Assembly (NCBI GenBank): GCA_030427145.1
Contig: JAUHWT010000004.1
Span: forward strand, 1-64,000
Source: Alphaproteobacteria bacterium
GTDB lineage: Bacteria; Pseudomonadota; Alphaproteobacteria; Rhodobacterales; Rhodobacteraceae
DNA: 64,000 nt
Reading direction: 5' to 3'
Under the pieces are notes generated by a model, which was not told the origin of the DNA, searched no databases, and worked only from the letters and a program-made list of their open reading frames with translations. A program made the position numbers and the translations under genes. This document shows positions 50,706 through 61,293 of this stretch, piece by piece (the first letter of the stretch is position 1; each line of letters opens with the position of its first letter).

Positions 50706-52928
50706 TCAGTAAAAACTCTGCGGGTCGATATCGAGTGTGATGCGGACATTGGCCGGGTATTTCACCGACGCGACCCATTTGCGCAGCGCGGGTTGCAGCA
50801 CAACGCCCTTCGCCGCCTTCACCAGAAACCGCACCCGGTGGCGTCCACGCACGCGGGCCACGGGGGCCGGAGCGGGACCAAACAGATCCGCGCCGACCTC
50901 GTGCAGAATGCCTCCGTTTCGGGCAAGTTCGCGGGCGACCTCCCAGGTGCGCGGCTCGTCCGGCCCGGTCAGGATCACACCGGCGAGACGGCCATAGGGC
51001 GGCATTCCCACCATCCGCCGCATCTCGGCTTCCGCCCGCCAGAAGCCCTCATCATCGCCTGACAGAATGGCCTGGATGGCGGGGTGTTCGGGCTGGTGCG
51101 TCTGGATCAGGGCCTGGCCCGGGTGTTCGTGCCGCCCGGCCCGACCCGCGACCTGGCGCACGAGTTGAAAGGTCTTTTCCGCGGCGCGCAAATCTCCGCC
51201 CTGCAGGCCCAGATCGGCGTCAATCACGCCGACGAGCGTCAGCAGGGGGAAGTTGTGCCCCTTGGCCACCAGCTGCGTGCCAATGATGATATCCGCTTCG
51301 CCCTGCGCGATCAGGTCGATACGGGCCTTCAGCGCCTGGTGGCTCTCGGCCAGATCCGATGACAGGATGGCGATGCGGGCGTCAGGCCAAAGGGTTTCGG
51401 CCTCTTCCGCGATGCGCTCAACGCCCGGCCCGATGGCGTTCATCTTGCCTTCGGTTTTGCAGGAGGGACAGACCGTAGGGATGGGTTCGGTCGTGCCGCA
51501 CTGGTGACAGACGAGACGCTTGCGGAAGCGGTGTTCGACCATCCGCGCGTCACAATTCGGGCACCCGACCTGGTGGCCACAGGCGCGGCAGATGGTCAGG
51601 GGCGCATAGCCACGGCGGTTGAGGAACAGGAGCGACTGCTCCCCCGATCCGACCCGGGCGTTGACGGCAGTCTCCAGGGCACCGGAGATCCAGCGGCCAG
51701 GTTCGGGCTGATCAAGCCGCAGGTCGATGGCCTCCATGTTGGGCAGTTCCGCAACACCGTAGCGCTCCGGCAAAACCAGGCGGTTGTACTTGCCGGCCTC
51801 GGCATTGGCCCAGGTCTCGAGCGCCGGTGTGGCGGAGGCAAGCACCACCGTGGCCTTCTCGATGGAGGCCCGCAGAACTGCCATGTCGCGGGCATGATAG
51901 CGCGCGCCGTCCTCCTGCTTGTAGGAGCCGTCATGTTCCTCATCGACGATGATAAGGCCAAGGTTTTTGTAGGGCAAAAACAGGGCCGAGCGAGCGCCGA
52001 CAACCAGCCTCGCATCGCCCGAGGCAACCGCGTGCCAGGCGCGGCGGCGGGCGGTCTGGGTGACGCCGGAATGCCACTCCGCCGGGCGCGCGCCGAAGCG
52101 GGCTTCGACCCGGTCGAGGAACTCCACGGAGAGGGCAATTTCGGGCAGCAGCACCAGCGCCTGACGGCCCTGTTCGAGCGCTTCGGCCACGGCCTCCAGG
52201 TAAACCTCGGTCTTACCGGAACCGGTTACGCCCTTGAGAAGCGTAGTGGAATACTCGCCGGACGCGACGCGGGCGCGCAGGATGTCCGCCGCCTCGCGCT
52301 GACCTTTAGACAGTTCTTTGGTGCCGACCGCCGGGTCCAGAACCGGATATGGCGCATCCCGTGGCGCATCCTCGCGGACGATCACACCCTGGGTCTCGAG
52401 CCCCCTGATAACGCTCGAGGATGTTCCGGCCAGATGCGCAAGCTCACCCGGCGCGAAGCCCAGATTGCCGTATTCCTCGAACACCGCCAGAACCCGCGAT
52501 CGTGCGTCCGTCATGCGGTCGGGCTGCACGTCGGTCAGGCGCAAAACCGGGCGGGCGGATGGCGGGGCGGCAAGCGCCGGAACCCGCGTGGCAAGACGCA
52601 GCATCGCGGTCAGCGGCGTGATGGTGTAATCGGCAGCCCGCTCAAGGAAGGACCGCATCTCGGCCCGCATTGGCTCAAGCTCGAGAACACGGGAAATGGC
52701 GCGCAGTTTTTCAACCGGGAACTCGCCCGTACCCGGCCCCCAGACACAGCCCATTACACGGCGCGGACCCAGCGGCGCCTCGACGAACGCACCGAGATCC
52801 ACGCCGCCCTCCGGCGCGCGGTAGTCGAGCATTCGGTCAAGGCCCTCGGCGGTCAGAACACTGACCGTGTCGCCGGGTGAAAAATCCCTTGTGCAGGGTT
52901 CGTCGGGAATGAGATTGAGCTGTTCCAT
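50706..52928 (-). CDS. priA: Primosomal protein N' (PriA helicase)
   Basis: A 740-residue 3'-5' DNA helicase that reloads the replisome at stalled forks. Walker A is [17 protein letters not shown] and the helicase motif II is [14 protein letters not shown]. Eight cysteines in [13 protein letters not shown] and the following CHQCG and CPSC bind two zinc ions. The ATG at 52928 ([11 protein letters not shown]) is chosen inside the longer frame. It is divergent from the transaldolase gene. Confidence 0.95.
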   Translation of the reverse strand: MEQLNLIPDEPCTRDFSPGDTVSVLTAEGLDRMLDYRAPEGGVDLGAFVEAPLGPRRVMGCVWGPGTGEFPVEKLRAISRVLELEPMRAEMRSFLERAADYTITPLTAMLRLATRVPALAAPPSARPVLRLTDVQPDRMTDARSRVLAVFEEYGNLGFAPGELAHLAGTSSSVIRGLETQGVIVREDAPRDAPYPVLDPAVGTKELSKGQREAADILRARVASGEYSTTLLKGVTGSGKTEVYLEAVAEALEQGRQALVLLPEIALSVEFLDRVEARFGARPAEWHSGVTQTARRRAWHAVASGDARLVVGARSALFLPYKNLGLIIVDEEHDGSYKQEDGARYHARDMAVLRASIEKATVVLASATPALETWANAEAGKYNRLVLPERYGVAELPNMEAIDLRLDQPEPGRWISGALETAVNARVGSGEQSLLFLNRRGYAPLTICRACGHQVGCPNCDARMVEHRFRKRLVCHQCGTTEPIPTVCPSCKTEGKMNAIGPGVERIAEEAETLWPDARIAILSSDLAESHQALKARIDLIAQGEADIIIGTQLVAKGHNFPLLTLVGVIDADLGLQGGDLRAAEKTFQLVRQVAGRAGRHEHPGQALIQTHQPEHPAIQAILSGDDEGFWRAEAEMRRMVGMPPYGRLAGVILTGPDEPRTWEVARELARNGGILHEVGADLFGPAPAPVARVRGRHRVRFLVKAAKGVVLQPALRKWVASVKYPANVRITLDIDPQSFY

Positions 52929-52998
52929 TACACCAGACCTTGGGATAGTATCGCGACGAACCACAAGGGTGGACAATTATCCCGGGAGTACAACGGTC

Positions 52999-53649
52999 AT
53001 GAAATTCTTTGTCGATACGGCGGAAGTCAACGACATTCGCGAACTTAACGCACTTGGTCTGCTTGATGGCGTAACCACGAATCCAAGCCTGATCAAGAAA
53101 TCAGGCCGCGATTTTGCCGAGGTGGTACGGGAAATCTGCGACGAGGTCGAAGGCCCGGTCAGTGCCGAGGTCGTGTCGCTCGACTACGACTCGATGATCG
53201 CGGAAGGCACAAAACTGTCCGAGCTTGCGGACAACATTGCGATCAAGGTGCCCCTGACCTGGGACGGGCTGAAGGCCTGCCGGACCTTCTCGGACCAGGG
53301 CAAGATGGTCAACGTGACGCTGTGCTTCTCCGCCAACCAGGCCCTGCTTGCGGCGAAGGCGGGTGCAACGTTTATTTCACCTTTCATTGGTCGGATGGAT
53401 GACCTCAACCTCGATGGAATGCAGCTGATCCAGGACATCCGGCAGATCTATGACAACTACATGTTTGAGACCGAAATCCTTGCGGCCTCGATCCGTACGG
53501 CAAACCACGTCAGCGAATGTGCGCTGGCCGGTGCCGATGTCGCGACCTGCCCGCCGGGTGTTCTGCGTTCGCTTTCCTCGCATGTGCTGACGGACAAGGG
53601 GCTTGAGGGCTTCCTGAAGGATTGGGAAGCCACCGGACAAAAAATCTAG
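52999..53649 (+). CDS. tal: Transaldolase, short TalC/FSA type
   Basis: A 216-residue cytosolic enzyme of the TalC/fructose-6-phosphate-aldolase subfamily. It begins [30 protein letters not shown] follows, and the Schiff-base lysine is in [14 protein letters not shown]. It moves dihydroxyacetone units in the pentose phosphate pathway. GGGAG precedes the ATG at 52999. It begins a plus-strand run with DUF484 and xerC. Confidence 0.94.
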   Translation: MKFFVDTAEVNDIRELNALGLLDGVTTNPSLIKKSGRDFAEVVREICDEVEGPVSAEVVSLDYDSMIAEGTKLSELADNIAIKVPLTWDGLKACRTFSDQGKMVNVTLCFSANQALLAAKAGATFISPFIGRMDDLNLDGMQLIQDIRQIYDNYMFETEILAASIRTANHVSECALAGADVATCPPGVLRSLSSHVLTDKGLEGFLKDWEATGQKI

Positions 53650-53662
53650 ATCGGATCAACAT

Positions 53663-54382
53663 ATGGACGTGATTGACAAAACGGCGGAACAGAACCTCAA
53701 GGATCTTATTCTGGAGAACCCGGAACTGATCCTGCGGGATGCCGATCTGATGCGCGCGCTGCTTCAGGCGGACCGCAGCACCGCGGGGCGCAATGTCGTT
53801 GACCTGCGCGCGGTGCTGGTGGAGCGGCTGGAGGAGCGTCTCGACAAGCTCGAGGACACCCATCGCGAGGTGCTTGCCGCAGCCTATGAGAACGTGGCTG
53901 GCACCAATCAGATCCACCGGGCCTGTCTTTCTGTTCTGGAGCCGGAAAGCTTCGCGTCGTTTCTTGATGTGATGACCCACGACCTCGCCACAACACTGGC
54001 GGTGGACGTGGTGCGCCTGGGCCTGGAGGCTCCGGGTGCGGAGGCCGGCAGCGGTCTTGGTCCGGAAGGCCCGTCGCGTAACGTGGTTATCGCCCTGCCC
54101 GATGGCGGTGCGACGGCCTACGTGACCCAGGGCCGGGGCATGGGGGCGCGGAAGATCACCTTGCGCCAGCTGGCCCAGGCCTCGCCTGATCTCTACGGGG
54201 AATACGCGCCGACCGTGAAGTCGGAGGCGGTGATGATGCTGGACCTTGGGCCCGGCAAACGTCCCGGTCTCCTGGCCGTTGGTGCCGAGGAGCCGGACCG
54301 GTTCCACGCGGATCAGGGGACCGATCTTCTGGTGTTCTTCACCGGCATATTCGAGCGCGCCCTGCGGAGATGGCTGGCGTGA
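53663..54382 (+). CDS. DUF484 protein
   Basis: A 239-residue GAF-like protein. LKDLILENPELILRDADLM at the start, then a coiled segment, and SEAVMMLDLGPGKRPGLLAV with HADQGTDLLVFFTGIFERAL are DUF484 traits. It is regularly encoded just before xerC, as here, where GTGA overlaps the two genes. Its function is unknown; linkage suggests a role with recombination or chromosome segregation. Confidence 0.9.
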   Translation: MDVIDKTAEQNLKDLILENPELILRDADLMRALLQADRSTAGRNVVDLRAVLVERLEERLDKLEDTHREVLAAAYENVAGTNQIHRACLSVLEPESFASFLDVMTHDLATTLAVDVVRLGLEAPGAEAGSGLGPEGPSRNVVIALPDGGATAYVTQGRGMGARKITLRQLAQASPDLYGEYAPTVKSEAVMMLDLGPGKRPGLLAVGAEEPDRFHADQGTDLLVFFTGIFERALRRWLA

Positions 54383-55311
54383 GCGAAACCCGGCCATCCG
54401 AAGGGGCGGTTGCCCTGATGCGGGAATGGCTGGAACAGCTTGAGGGGGTTCGGGGGCTGAGCCGCCGAACCCTTGAGGCTTACGAGAGCGACGTCCTAAG
54501 CTACCTTGGTTTTCTCAACCGGCACTGGGGCGGCCCAGCCGGATCGGCTGCGCTTGCGAAGGTTTCCATTCAGGACATGCGCGCCTGGCTTGCCAGCGAG
54601 CGCAAACGCGGGCTCGCGGCCCGGTCGGTGTCCCGTGCGCTGTCGGCCGTAAAGAACTTCCATGCCTGGCTGGCGGAAACCAAGGGCATTGAGGCGGCGG
54701 CGGTAACGGCCACGCGGGGTCCGAAGTCGAAGGACCGCCTGCCCCGCCCGGTTGCACCGGATGCGGCAAAGCGCCTGCTGGAAACCGTGGAGATGCAGAA
54801 CCTGACGCCCTGGGTGGCGGCGCGGGATCTGGCCGTAGTGACGCTGCTCTATGGCTGTGGCCTGCGCATTTCAGAGGCGTTGAGCCTGAAACAAAAGGAT
54901 GCCCCGCTTGGCGGGTCGGTGCGGATTTCCGGTAAGGGCGGCAAGGAACGGGTCGTGCCCGTCCTGACCGTGGCCTCGGAGGCCGTGGAGCACTATCGCG
55001 ACCTCTGCCCGCATAAACCCGGACCGGAGGCACCGCTGTTCCTCGGCGTTCGCGGCGGTGCCCTGACGCCGCGCCCGATCCAGAAGGCGATGCAGACCGC
55101 GCGGATGCAGCTTGGCCTTCCGGAAACCGCAACACCCCACGCCCTGCGCCATTCCTTTGCGACGCATCTTCTGGAGGCCGGTGGCGATCTGCGCACGATC
55201 CAGGAACTGCTGGGGCATGCGTCGCTGTCCACGACCCAGGTCTATACCGGTGTTGATCAGGTGCGCCTGATGGAGGCCTATGCCGCGGCCCATCCCAAGG
55301 CCGCGGGCTGA
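54379..55311 (+). CDS. xerC: Tyrosine recombinase XerC
   Basis: A 310-residue site-specific recombinase that resolves chromosome dimers at dif with XerD. Catalytic residues are R in CGLRISEALSL, K in GKGGKERVVPV, H-x2-R in HALRHSFATHLL, H in LLGHASLSTTQ and the nucleophile Y in VYTGVDQV. The GTG at 54379, nine bases after CGGAG and overlapping the DUF484 stop as GTGA, is preferred to the ATG at 54370. Confidence 0.94.
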   Translation: MSETRPSEGAVALMREWLEQLEGVRGLSRRTLEAYESDVLSYLGFLNRHWGGPAGSAALAKVSIQDMRAWLASERKRGLAARSVSRALSAVKNFHAWLAETKGIEAAAVTATRGPKSKDRLPRPVAPDAAKRLLETVEMQNLTPWVAARDLAVVTLLYGCGLRISEALSLKQKDAPLGGSVRISGKGGKERVVPVLTVASEAVEHYRDLCPHKPGPEAPLFLGVRGGALTPRPIQKAMQTARMQLGLPETATPHALRHSFATHLLEAGGDLRTIQELLGHASLSTTQVYTGVDQVRLMEAYAAAHPKAAG

Positions 55312-55411
55312 GCGTGGCGGGTCCGGGAAGGAATCATCCGATTGAAATCGCCCGAAAAATGTGGTTTTCCCCGCGACCAGCCGTGACCCCCAGCAACGCC
55401 CCTGGTACCCA

Positions 55412-56317
55412 ATGATCGTTCGCGAATACCCGAATGTCCTGAGACTTTTTTTGGTCCTTCAGGGCTCGGTGATCCCGCGGATCTACAAACATATCCTGTT
55501 TCTGGTGGGGCTGACGGTCCTGATCATGCTGGCGGACCGTTACCTGTTCGAGATGCCGCACACCACGATGCAGCCCTTCCTGGCGCTTGGAGTTGCCCTG
55601 TCGCTCTTCCTGGGGTTTCGTAACGTGGCGGCCTATGACCGCTGGTGGCAGGGGCGCATGCAATGGGGGCAATTGACCGGGTGCATCAGGGCGATGGGCC
55701 ATGACAGCCGGATCTACCTCAACGAGGAGGACCGAAAGGAAATTCTCTGCCTGACCGGCGCGTTCATTCACCTGCACCGGGCGGGTCTGCGCAAGGACAG
55801 CAAGGCCGCGCAGCCCGCGCTTCAATATGTCGACGATGAAACGCTCGACCGGTTTCAGCATTCCAACAACCCCGCCAGTGCAGCCTTGCAGGAAATTGGC
55901 ACGCGCCTCGCGGACTACGCCCGTGAAGGCCGGCTTTCGGGTTACGGCCAGCTGACCTTTACGCAACGGATGAGCGATCTGGAACTGTCGCGAACCAGCA
56001 ATGAGGGCATCTCCAACACGCCGATGCCGTTCGTTTACTCGCTGCTCGTCTGGCAGACGGCCCTGCTCTACTGCATGCTGCTGCCCATGGGTCTGCTGGA
56101 TGCGGCCGGGATACTGGCACCGGCCTTTGAGGGCATTGCCGGCTACGTGTTTTTTGGTCTGGCGGCTGTGACGGACGAACTCGAACATCCGTTCAGTGCG
56201 TCAAAGAACGGTCTGCCGCTTGATGCGTTGTGCCGGTCGGTGGATATCAGCCTCGCGGAACAGCTGGGCCGGACCCCGCCACCACCGCTGGAAGTTCGCT
56301 ATCATATTCTGACCTGA
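55412..56317 (+). CDS. Bestrophin-family channel protein
   Basis: A 301-residue membrane protein. IVREYPNVLRLFLVLQGSVI is a typical start, then FLALGVALSLFLGFRNVAAY and DRWWQGRMQWGQL, the bestrophin core, and later LPMGLLDAAGILAPAFEGIA and DELEHPFSASKNGLPL. Bacterial bestrophins form pentameric ion channels. The ATG at 55412 is chosen because the frame before it has only a distant GTG. It stands alone. Confidence 0.9.
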   Translation: MIVREYPNVLRLFLVLQGSVIPRIYKHILFLVGLTVLIMLADRYLFEMPHTTMQPFLALGVALSLFLGFRNVAAYDRWWQGRMQWGQLTGCIRAMGHDSRIYLNEEDRKEILCLTGAFIHLHRAGLRKDSKAAQPALQYVDDETLDRFQHSNNPASAALQEIGTRLADYAREGRLSGYGQLTFTQRMSDLELSRTSNEGISNTPMPFVYSLLVWQTALLYCMLLPMGLLDAAGILAPAFEGIAGYVFFGLAAVTDELEHPFSASKNGLPLDALCRSVDISLAEQLGRTPPPPLEVRYHILT

Positions 56318-56420
56318 TCACCGGTCTTTCACCCAACTGTGAAGCGAAACCCTTTGATGTTGTGGCTCAGGGGATGGAGTGTCGTGTCTCACGACCATCG
56401 CAACAGGAAGGACCACAAAC

Positions 56421-57182
56421 ATGATCCAGTCGAGACGCAGGTTTCTCGCCACATCCGCAGCAACGGTCGGAGGCGTGACATTCCTGCCCTACATGGCGCA
56501 GGCGGCCGACACGTTCAGCAGCGATGCGGGTGACATCACCATCCATCCGATTGAGCATGCGTCATTCGTTATGGAAACGCCGCTCGGGACCATTCATGTT
56601 GATCCGGTTGGCGAGGCCTCGGCCTATGCCGACCTGCCCGCGCCGGAACTGATCCTGATCACCCACGAGCATGGCGACCACTACAATGTCGATACCCTGA
56701 CGGCGCTCGCCGGAGAAAACACGCGGATCATTTCCAACCCGGCCGTGCATGACATGATGCCGCCGGAGTTGCAGGAGAAGACCGCGGCGATTGGCAATGG
56801 TGAAAACGCGTCCTGGCGCGATCTGGGCATATCGGCCATCCCGGCGCATAACACCACCGAGGACCGGATGCAGTTCCATCCACCGGGTCGGGACAATGGT
56901 TATGTACTCGATTTCAACGGGTTCCGGGTCTACATCTCGGGCGATACCGAGGACATTCCGGAAATGCGCGCACTGGAGAATATTGATCTCGCGTTCGTTT
57001 GCATGAACCTGCCCTTCACCATGGATGCGACCGCAGCGGCCTCGGCCGTGCTCGAGTTTCAGCCGACTTATGTCTACCCGTATCATTATCATGGCCGGGA
57101 CGGCGGCACCCAGGACCCGGCGGAATTTGCCGGTCTGGTGGGTGAGGTGTCTGAGGTCAAATTGGGGAACTGGTACGGCTGA
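56421..57182 (+). CDS. MBL-fold metallo-hydrolase, Tat-exported
   Basis: A 253-residue protein with a twin-arginine signal (QSRRRFLATSAATVGGVTFL). The metal motif is THEHGDHYNVD (HxHxDH), and later ligands lie in NPAVHD, the SGDTED segment and YPYHYHGRD. It resembles UlaG-type/YtnP-like hydrolases of unknown substrate. AGGAAGG upstream supports the ATG at 56421. A bidirectional terminator follows. Confidence 0.88.
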   Translation: MIQSRRRFLATSAATVGGVTFLPYMAQAADTFSSDAGDITIHPIEHASFVMETPLGTIHVDPVGEASAYADLPAPELILITHEHGDHYNVDTLTALAGENTRIISNPAVHDMMPPELQEKTAAIGNGENASWRDLGISAIPAHNTTEDRMQFHPPGRDNGYVLDFNGFRVYISGDTEDIPEMRALENIDLAFVCMNLPFTMDATAAASAVLEFQPTYVYPYHYHGRDGGTQDPAEFAGLVGEVSEVKLGNWYG

Positions 57183-57201
57183 TCCCGACCGCTCCCGCAG
57201 C

Positions 57202-57240
57202 ACCAAAAAAAAGGCCCGCCAGTCCGGTGGGCCTTTTCTT
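57202..57240. terminator. Bidirectional intrinsic terminator
   Basis: AAGGCCCGCC-agtcc-GGTGGGCCTT (57211-57235) with TTTTCTTTC after it on the plus strand and eight T on the minus strand. It ends both the MBL gene and the convergent TRAP operon. Confidence 0.85.
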
Positions 57241-57261
57241 TCGTTCAGATATCTGCGGCGT

Positions 57262-58893
57262 CTAACCGAACACGACACCGGGCAGCCAGGTCGCCATTGC
57301 GGGGAAGGCCGCGAGGATACCGAGCATGATCAGCTGGATGATGACGAAGGGAATAACGCCTTTGTAGATGTCGATCGTTCGCACTTCCGGCGGAGCTACA
57401 CCGCGCAGATAGAAGAGGGCAAATCCGAACGGAGGCGTCAGGAACGAGGTTTGCAGGTTAATCCCGATCATCACGGCTACCCAGACCGGATGGAACAGCA
57501 CGGCACCGTCAGGTGTGTTGTAGCTGAACAGGACCGGGGCCATGATCGGCACGACCACGAAGACGATTTCGAGAAAGTCGAGGAAGAAGCCAAGCACAAA
57601 CATCACCAGCATGACCGCAACCATTGCACCCCATGGGCCGCCAGGCAGCGCGTCCAGCATGTTGTGAACGGTTTCCTCACCACCGAGACCGCGGAAGGTC
57701 AGGTTGAAGAGCTGCGCACCGATGAGGATGACGAAAACCATACAGGTCACCTTGGTGGTGGACTGCATGACATCGACCAGAACCTCGCGGTTCGTGTCGG
57801 GGTCACGTTTCGACATGGCGCGCAGAATGCTGGAAATCACGCCCCAGGCGATCAGCAGACAGAACGCGCCGGCAATATACATGCCGATCTGATCACGAGG
57901 CTCGATCACGTCGCGGGTCGTACGGAGATCGAACATCGTGGTACATGCCAAAGCACCCACAACACCCACAAACGCGGCGAGCTGTGGCCAGGGGTTTTCC
58001 TCCTTAAACCGCTCGCCAGCGAGAAGAAGGGCACCAATTGCGCCGACCGCTGCGGCCTCGGTGGGTGTGGCGATGCCCGCAAGGATGGAACCCAGAACAG
58101 CGATAATCAGGGTGATGGGCGGCACAAGAACGCGTACGATCTGCCAGGCGCTGACCCGGTCCTCCTCGGCTGTTTCCATGGCCGGAGACGTAGCTGGTGC
58201 GAAGATCGCCATGCCAATCTGATAAAGGAAGTAAAGGCCAACCAGCACCAGGCCGGGCAGCATTGCACCGGCAAAAATGTCTCCCACGGACACCGGATCC
58301 GGCGCCCAATCGCCGGCATTGCGGCGGGCCTCAATGTATTCATTGGAGATTGTATCGCCCAAAATGACGAGCACAATCGACGGCGGAATAATCTGGCCCA
58401 AAGTCCCCGACGCAGCAATGGATCCGCAGGCCAGGCTTTTCGAGTAGCCGTAGCGCAGCATGGAGGGCAGAGATATCATTCCCATCGTCACAACCGTGGC
58501 TCCGACAATGCCGGTCGATGCGGCGAGAAGCATTCCCACAAAGGTCACCGCAAAACCCAACCCGCCAGGCAGGGTGCCAAACAGACGCCCCATGGTTTCC
58601 AGCAGTTCGCCGGCGACCTGACTGCGTTCGAGCATGACGCCCATAAAAATGAACAGCGGGACCGCGACGAGAACTTCGTTGGTCTCGTCCATGAGGCCGA
58701 AGATGCGGTTGTAGAACGGTTTGAGGAAGCCGAGATCGCCGGAAGCGAAATAGCCGACCTGAAGCCACGCGCCCAGAAGCGCAAAGATGAGACCCACCGC
58801 CGCCAGGGTGAAAGCGACCGGAAATCCGCGCAGCAGCAGAACAACCGCTGCCGCGAACATGATGAGGTCGAGATAGTTGGTGATAAATTCCAT
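57262..58893 (-). CDS. dctM: TRAP transporter large permease (DctM type)
   Basis: A 543-residue membrane protein with about twelve hydrophobic segments, larger than the usual 430 because of an extra middle region near residues 190-350. Family motifs are VLVAVPLFIFMGVMLERSQV, GMLLAASTGIVGATVVTMGM and GTLGQIIPPSIVLVILGD. It is the sodium-coupled transport subunit, paired with the small permease encoded 11 bp upstream and the receptor at 59561. Confidence 0.93.
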   Translation of the reverse strand: MEFITNYLDLIMFAAAVVLLLRGFPVAFTLAAVGLIFALLGAWLQVGYFASGDLGFLKPFYNRIFGLMDETNEVLVAVPLFIFMGVMLERSQVAGELLETMGRLFGTLPGGLGFAVTFVGMLLAASTGIVGATVVTMGMISLPSMLRYGYSKSLACGSIAASGTLGQIIPPSIVLVILGDTISNEYIEARRNAGDWAPDPVSVGDIFAGAMLPGLVLVGLYFLYQIGMAIFAPATSPAMETAEEDRVSAWQIVRVLVPPITLIIAVLGSILAGIATPTEAAAVGAIGALLLAGERFKEENPWPQLAAFVGVVGALACTTMFDLRTTRDVIEPRDQIGMYIAGAFCLLIAWGVISSILRAMSKRDPDTNREVLVDVMQSTTKVTCMVFVILIGAQLFNLTFRGLGGEETVHNMLDALPGGPWGAMVAVMLVMFVLGFFLDFLEIVFVVVPIMAPVLFSYNTPDGAVLFHPVWVAVMIGINLQTSFLTPPFGFALFYLRGVAPPEVRTIDIYKGVIPFVIIQLIMLGILAAFPAMATWLPGVVFG

Positions 58894-58904
58894 ATGCGGC
58901 GCCC

Positions 58905-59459
58905 CTAGTCCAGGCTCTCTTCGCCACGGTACGGGTCATCGACCCACTCCCCCCGCAGCCTGAGTGCGCATTTCAGCGCGGTTGAGATACCCTGAAGCGC
59001 GAGCAGAACCGCAGCCACCATCACAGTGGATTTCAGGACATATTTGTACGGAATGCCCGACGCCTCGGTGGAGCCTTCGAGGTTTTTCCAGGACATCGCC
59101 ACGTTGGGCTGCGCCGACCACCAGATAATGTAGCAGACCGGCAGAAGAAACAGCAGCGAGCCGAGAAGGTCCGTCCAGTTTTTCACTGTCTCGGATGCGT
59201 CGGAATAGAAGATGTCGACCCGCACGTGACCGTTGTGAAGGAACGTGTAGCCGGCACCGAGCATGATGAGCGTACCGTGCAGGTACACGATGAACTCCTG
59301 CCACCAAAGGGATGAAATCCCGAGGAAATCAGGTGCGGAATAGACGTACCGCATCACCACGACGATGAACTGGACCACAACCATCAGGAGGGTAAACCAC
59401 GCAACCACGCGGCCTATGCCCTCGTTGATGGCATCTATGTACCGGTAGACCTCATGCAT
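58905..59459 (-). CDS. dctQ: TRAP transporter small permease (DctQ type)
   Basis: A 184-residue protein with four membrane helices. INEGIGRVVAWFTLLMVVVQ, WWQEFIVYLHGTLIMLGAGY and TFLHNGHVRVDIFY are typical of DctQ. The ATG at 59459 (MHEVYRYID) is used; the longer frame to 59555 lies in the gap after dctP. It links the receptor to the large permease. Confidence 0.9.
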   Translation of the reverse strand: MHEVYRYIDAINEGIGRVVAWFTLLMVVVQFIVVVMRYVYSAPDFLGISSLWWQEFIVYLHGTLIMLGAGYTFLHNGHVRVDIFYSDASETVKNWTDLLGSLLFLLPVCYIIWWSAQPNVAMSWKNLEGSTEASGIPYKYVLKSTVMVAAVLLALQGISTALKCALRLRGEWVDDPYRGEESLD

Positions 59460-59560
59460 GTTCTTTACCCTGTGACTGCCGCCCCCCCGTGGGGTGCATG
59501 AGAAAACAAGTGGACGGCGCGGCATGGAACCGCACCGTCCGGATTGAAGGAACAAACTCC

Positions 59561-60652
59561 TTAGAGGCTCAGCGCCCTTGCCCGAGCGTCCGTGTAGCTT
59601 TGATCAGAGATTTTCGTCCAACCGGCCACCGATTTACGGAACGACGCGTAGCTCTCATAGATGCGCTTGCCGATGTCGTCCTCAGCACCCACATCCGCCA
59701 CCACCTGTTCGGACAGGGTTGCAATCTCATTCCAGACTTCCTCAGGGAACTCATGAAGCGAAACGCCATGGTCGCTCAGAAGCGTGTCGAGGCTGGAGCC
59801 GGAGCGCGCGTTGAACTCTGCCATCATGACATCGTTTTCCGCGGTACAGCAGGCGTGGATCAGGGCCTGGTCGGATTCTGACAGACCTTCCCACCAGCCG
59901 CGGTTCATGCCCACGGCGAGACCGGAGCCAGGCTCGTGGAAGCCCGGATACATGTAGTTTTTAAGGATCTTCTGGAAACCGAAAGCCATGTCGTTGTAGG
60001 GGCCAACCCACTCGGTCGCGTCGATCGTGCCGGCCTGAAGGGCGGGGAAAATCTCACCACCGGGAAGCGCGATGGCATTGGCGCCGAGCTGACGCAGAAC
60101 CTCGCCGCCGAGACCCGGCATACGCATCTTGAGGCCCTTCATGTCGTCGAGCGACGTGATCGGATCGCGGAACCAGCCGCCCATCTGAACACCGGTGTTG
60201 CCTGCGAGGAAGCCTTTTACGTTGAAGTCGGCGCCAAGCTCGTCCCACAGTTCCTGACCGCCACCGAAATGCATCCAGGCCTGGAGTTCCTGCGCGGTGA
60301 AACCAAGCGGCACGGCGGTGAAGAAGTTGTAGCCCTTGTGCTTGCCCTGCCAGTAGTACTCCGCACCGTGGTACATCTCGGCTGCGCCCGAGGATACGGC
60401 ATCAAAGCTTTCAAAAGCGGGAACGAGTTCGCCGGCGGCGAAAAGCTGCACCTCGATCCGGCCACCGGACACGGCCGTGATGCGGTCGGCGACGCGCTGC
60501 GCACCGGTTCCCAGACCGGGGAAGTTCTTCGGCCAGGTGGTGACCATCTTCACGACCTGTTTGTCCTGCGCGATGGCAGGGGCCGCGAGAGTTGCCGCAC
60601 CTGCGGCACCAGCGCCCAAGGTGGAATTTTTTAGAAAAGAGCGACGATCCAA
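59561..60652 (-). CDS. dctP: TRAP transporter substrate-binding protein (DctP type), Tat-exported
   Basis: A 363-residue periplasmic receptor. I place the start at the TTG at 60652, seven bases after GGAGG, giving MDRRSFLKNSTLGAGAAGAA, a twin-arginine signal typical of this subfamily; the ATG at 60667 lacks a ribosome-binding site. Mature segments include VVKMVTTWPKNFPGLGTGAQ and GLKMRMPGLGGEVLRQLGAN. The cargo is an organic or keto acid or similar carboxylate, not determinable here. It leads the dctPQM operon. Confidence 0.92.
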   Translation of the reverse strand: MDRRSFLKNSTLGAGAAGAATLAAPAIAQDKQVVKMVTTWPKNFPGLGTGAQRVADRITAVSGGRIEVQLFAAGELVPAFESFDAVSSGAAEMYHGAEYYWQGKHKGYNFFTAVPLGFTAQELQAWMHFGGGQELWDELGADFNVKGFLAGNTGVQMGGWFRDPITSLDDMKGLKMRMPGLGGEVLRQLGANAIALPGGEIFPALQAGTIDATEWVGPYNDMAFGFQKILKNYMYPGFHEPGSGLAVGMNRGWWEGLSESDQALIHACCTAENDVMMAEFNARSGSSLDTLLSDHGVSLHEFPEEVWNEIATLSEQVVADVGAEDDIGKRIYESYASFRKSVAGWTKISDQSYTDARARALSL

Positions 60653-61293
60653 GATTAAACCTCCCATGAATAACGTCAGCAGTTCGACCGGCATGCGCCG
60701 GTCAGGTTCGTCGGGCGGGTCAAGAGACACACCCGCCTTTGCGGGCGGTCAGGCCACCCGTCCATAAACCGGCGAACCGGTCGTTTAGATAATCCTGTCG
60801 GGAAAAAACAGCGGAGACGGCCACGGCACGGCGCTCAAAACACATCTAAGATCCGGGCCCTCCCAAGCCACTTTCCGAATTTCGCGGATTAATATCGAAA
60901 GTATCCGAAAACACAAACACTTGAACAGTTTTTTTGACAGGCTTTTGGTCAATGTGAAGCGCAGCAATGTTAAGGCATTGCAAACACACGCGAAATACCT
61001 CCACTCGCACGGGTGCAACATTTGGAATTAACCCTAACGCAACGTCTGCGCGCGAGAACTGCAAGAGAGAGTTGAATTCGGAGGGCGAATGCGCCCCGAA
61101 AACCGCCAACCTACTGATATCGCCGGGAGTCGGCGAAAAGCCCGGATAGGCGATTTTCCGCCGATTCGCGACTGTCGACGCCGGAAACGCAACAGCGAGG
61201 TAGATTTACATGAAGATTGTGCCACTATCGATGCAAGTCAGAAAAATCTGGCGCTTATAAACAGCATCGCATGACGGTGCGGAGGCAGGTACA
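60653..61293. other. 641-bp divergent non-coding region
   Basis: No gene is supported here. Near dctP is GACCGGC-atgc-GCCGGTC (60686-60703). Further right the region is AT-rich, with TTGAC-N9-GTCAA (60934-60952) and GCAATG-N6-CATTGC (60964-60981), both operator-like. It separates the divergent TRAP operon and the unknown gene at 61294, and may hold promoters for both or a small RNA. Confidence 0.4.

Noticed and set aside
60846-61149. Short ORFs in the dctP upstream gap
   Set aside because: No ribosome-binding sites, no recognisable protein features, and overlapping frames on both strands.
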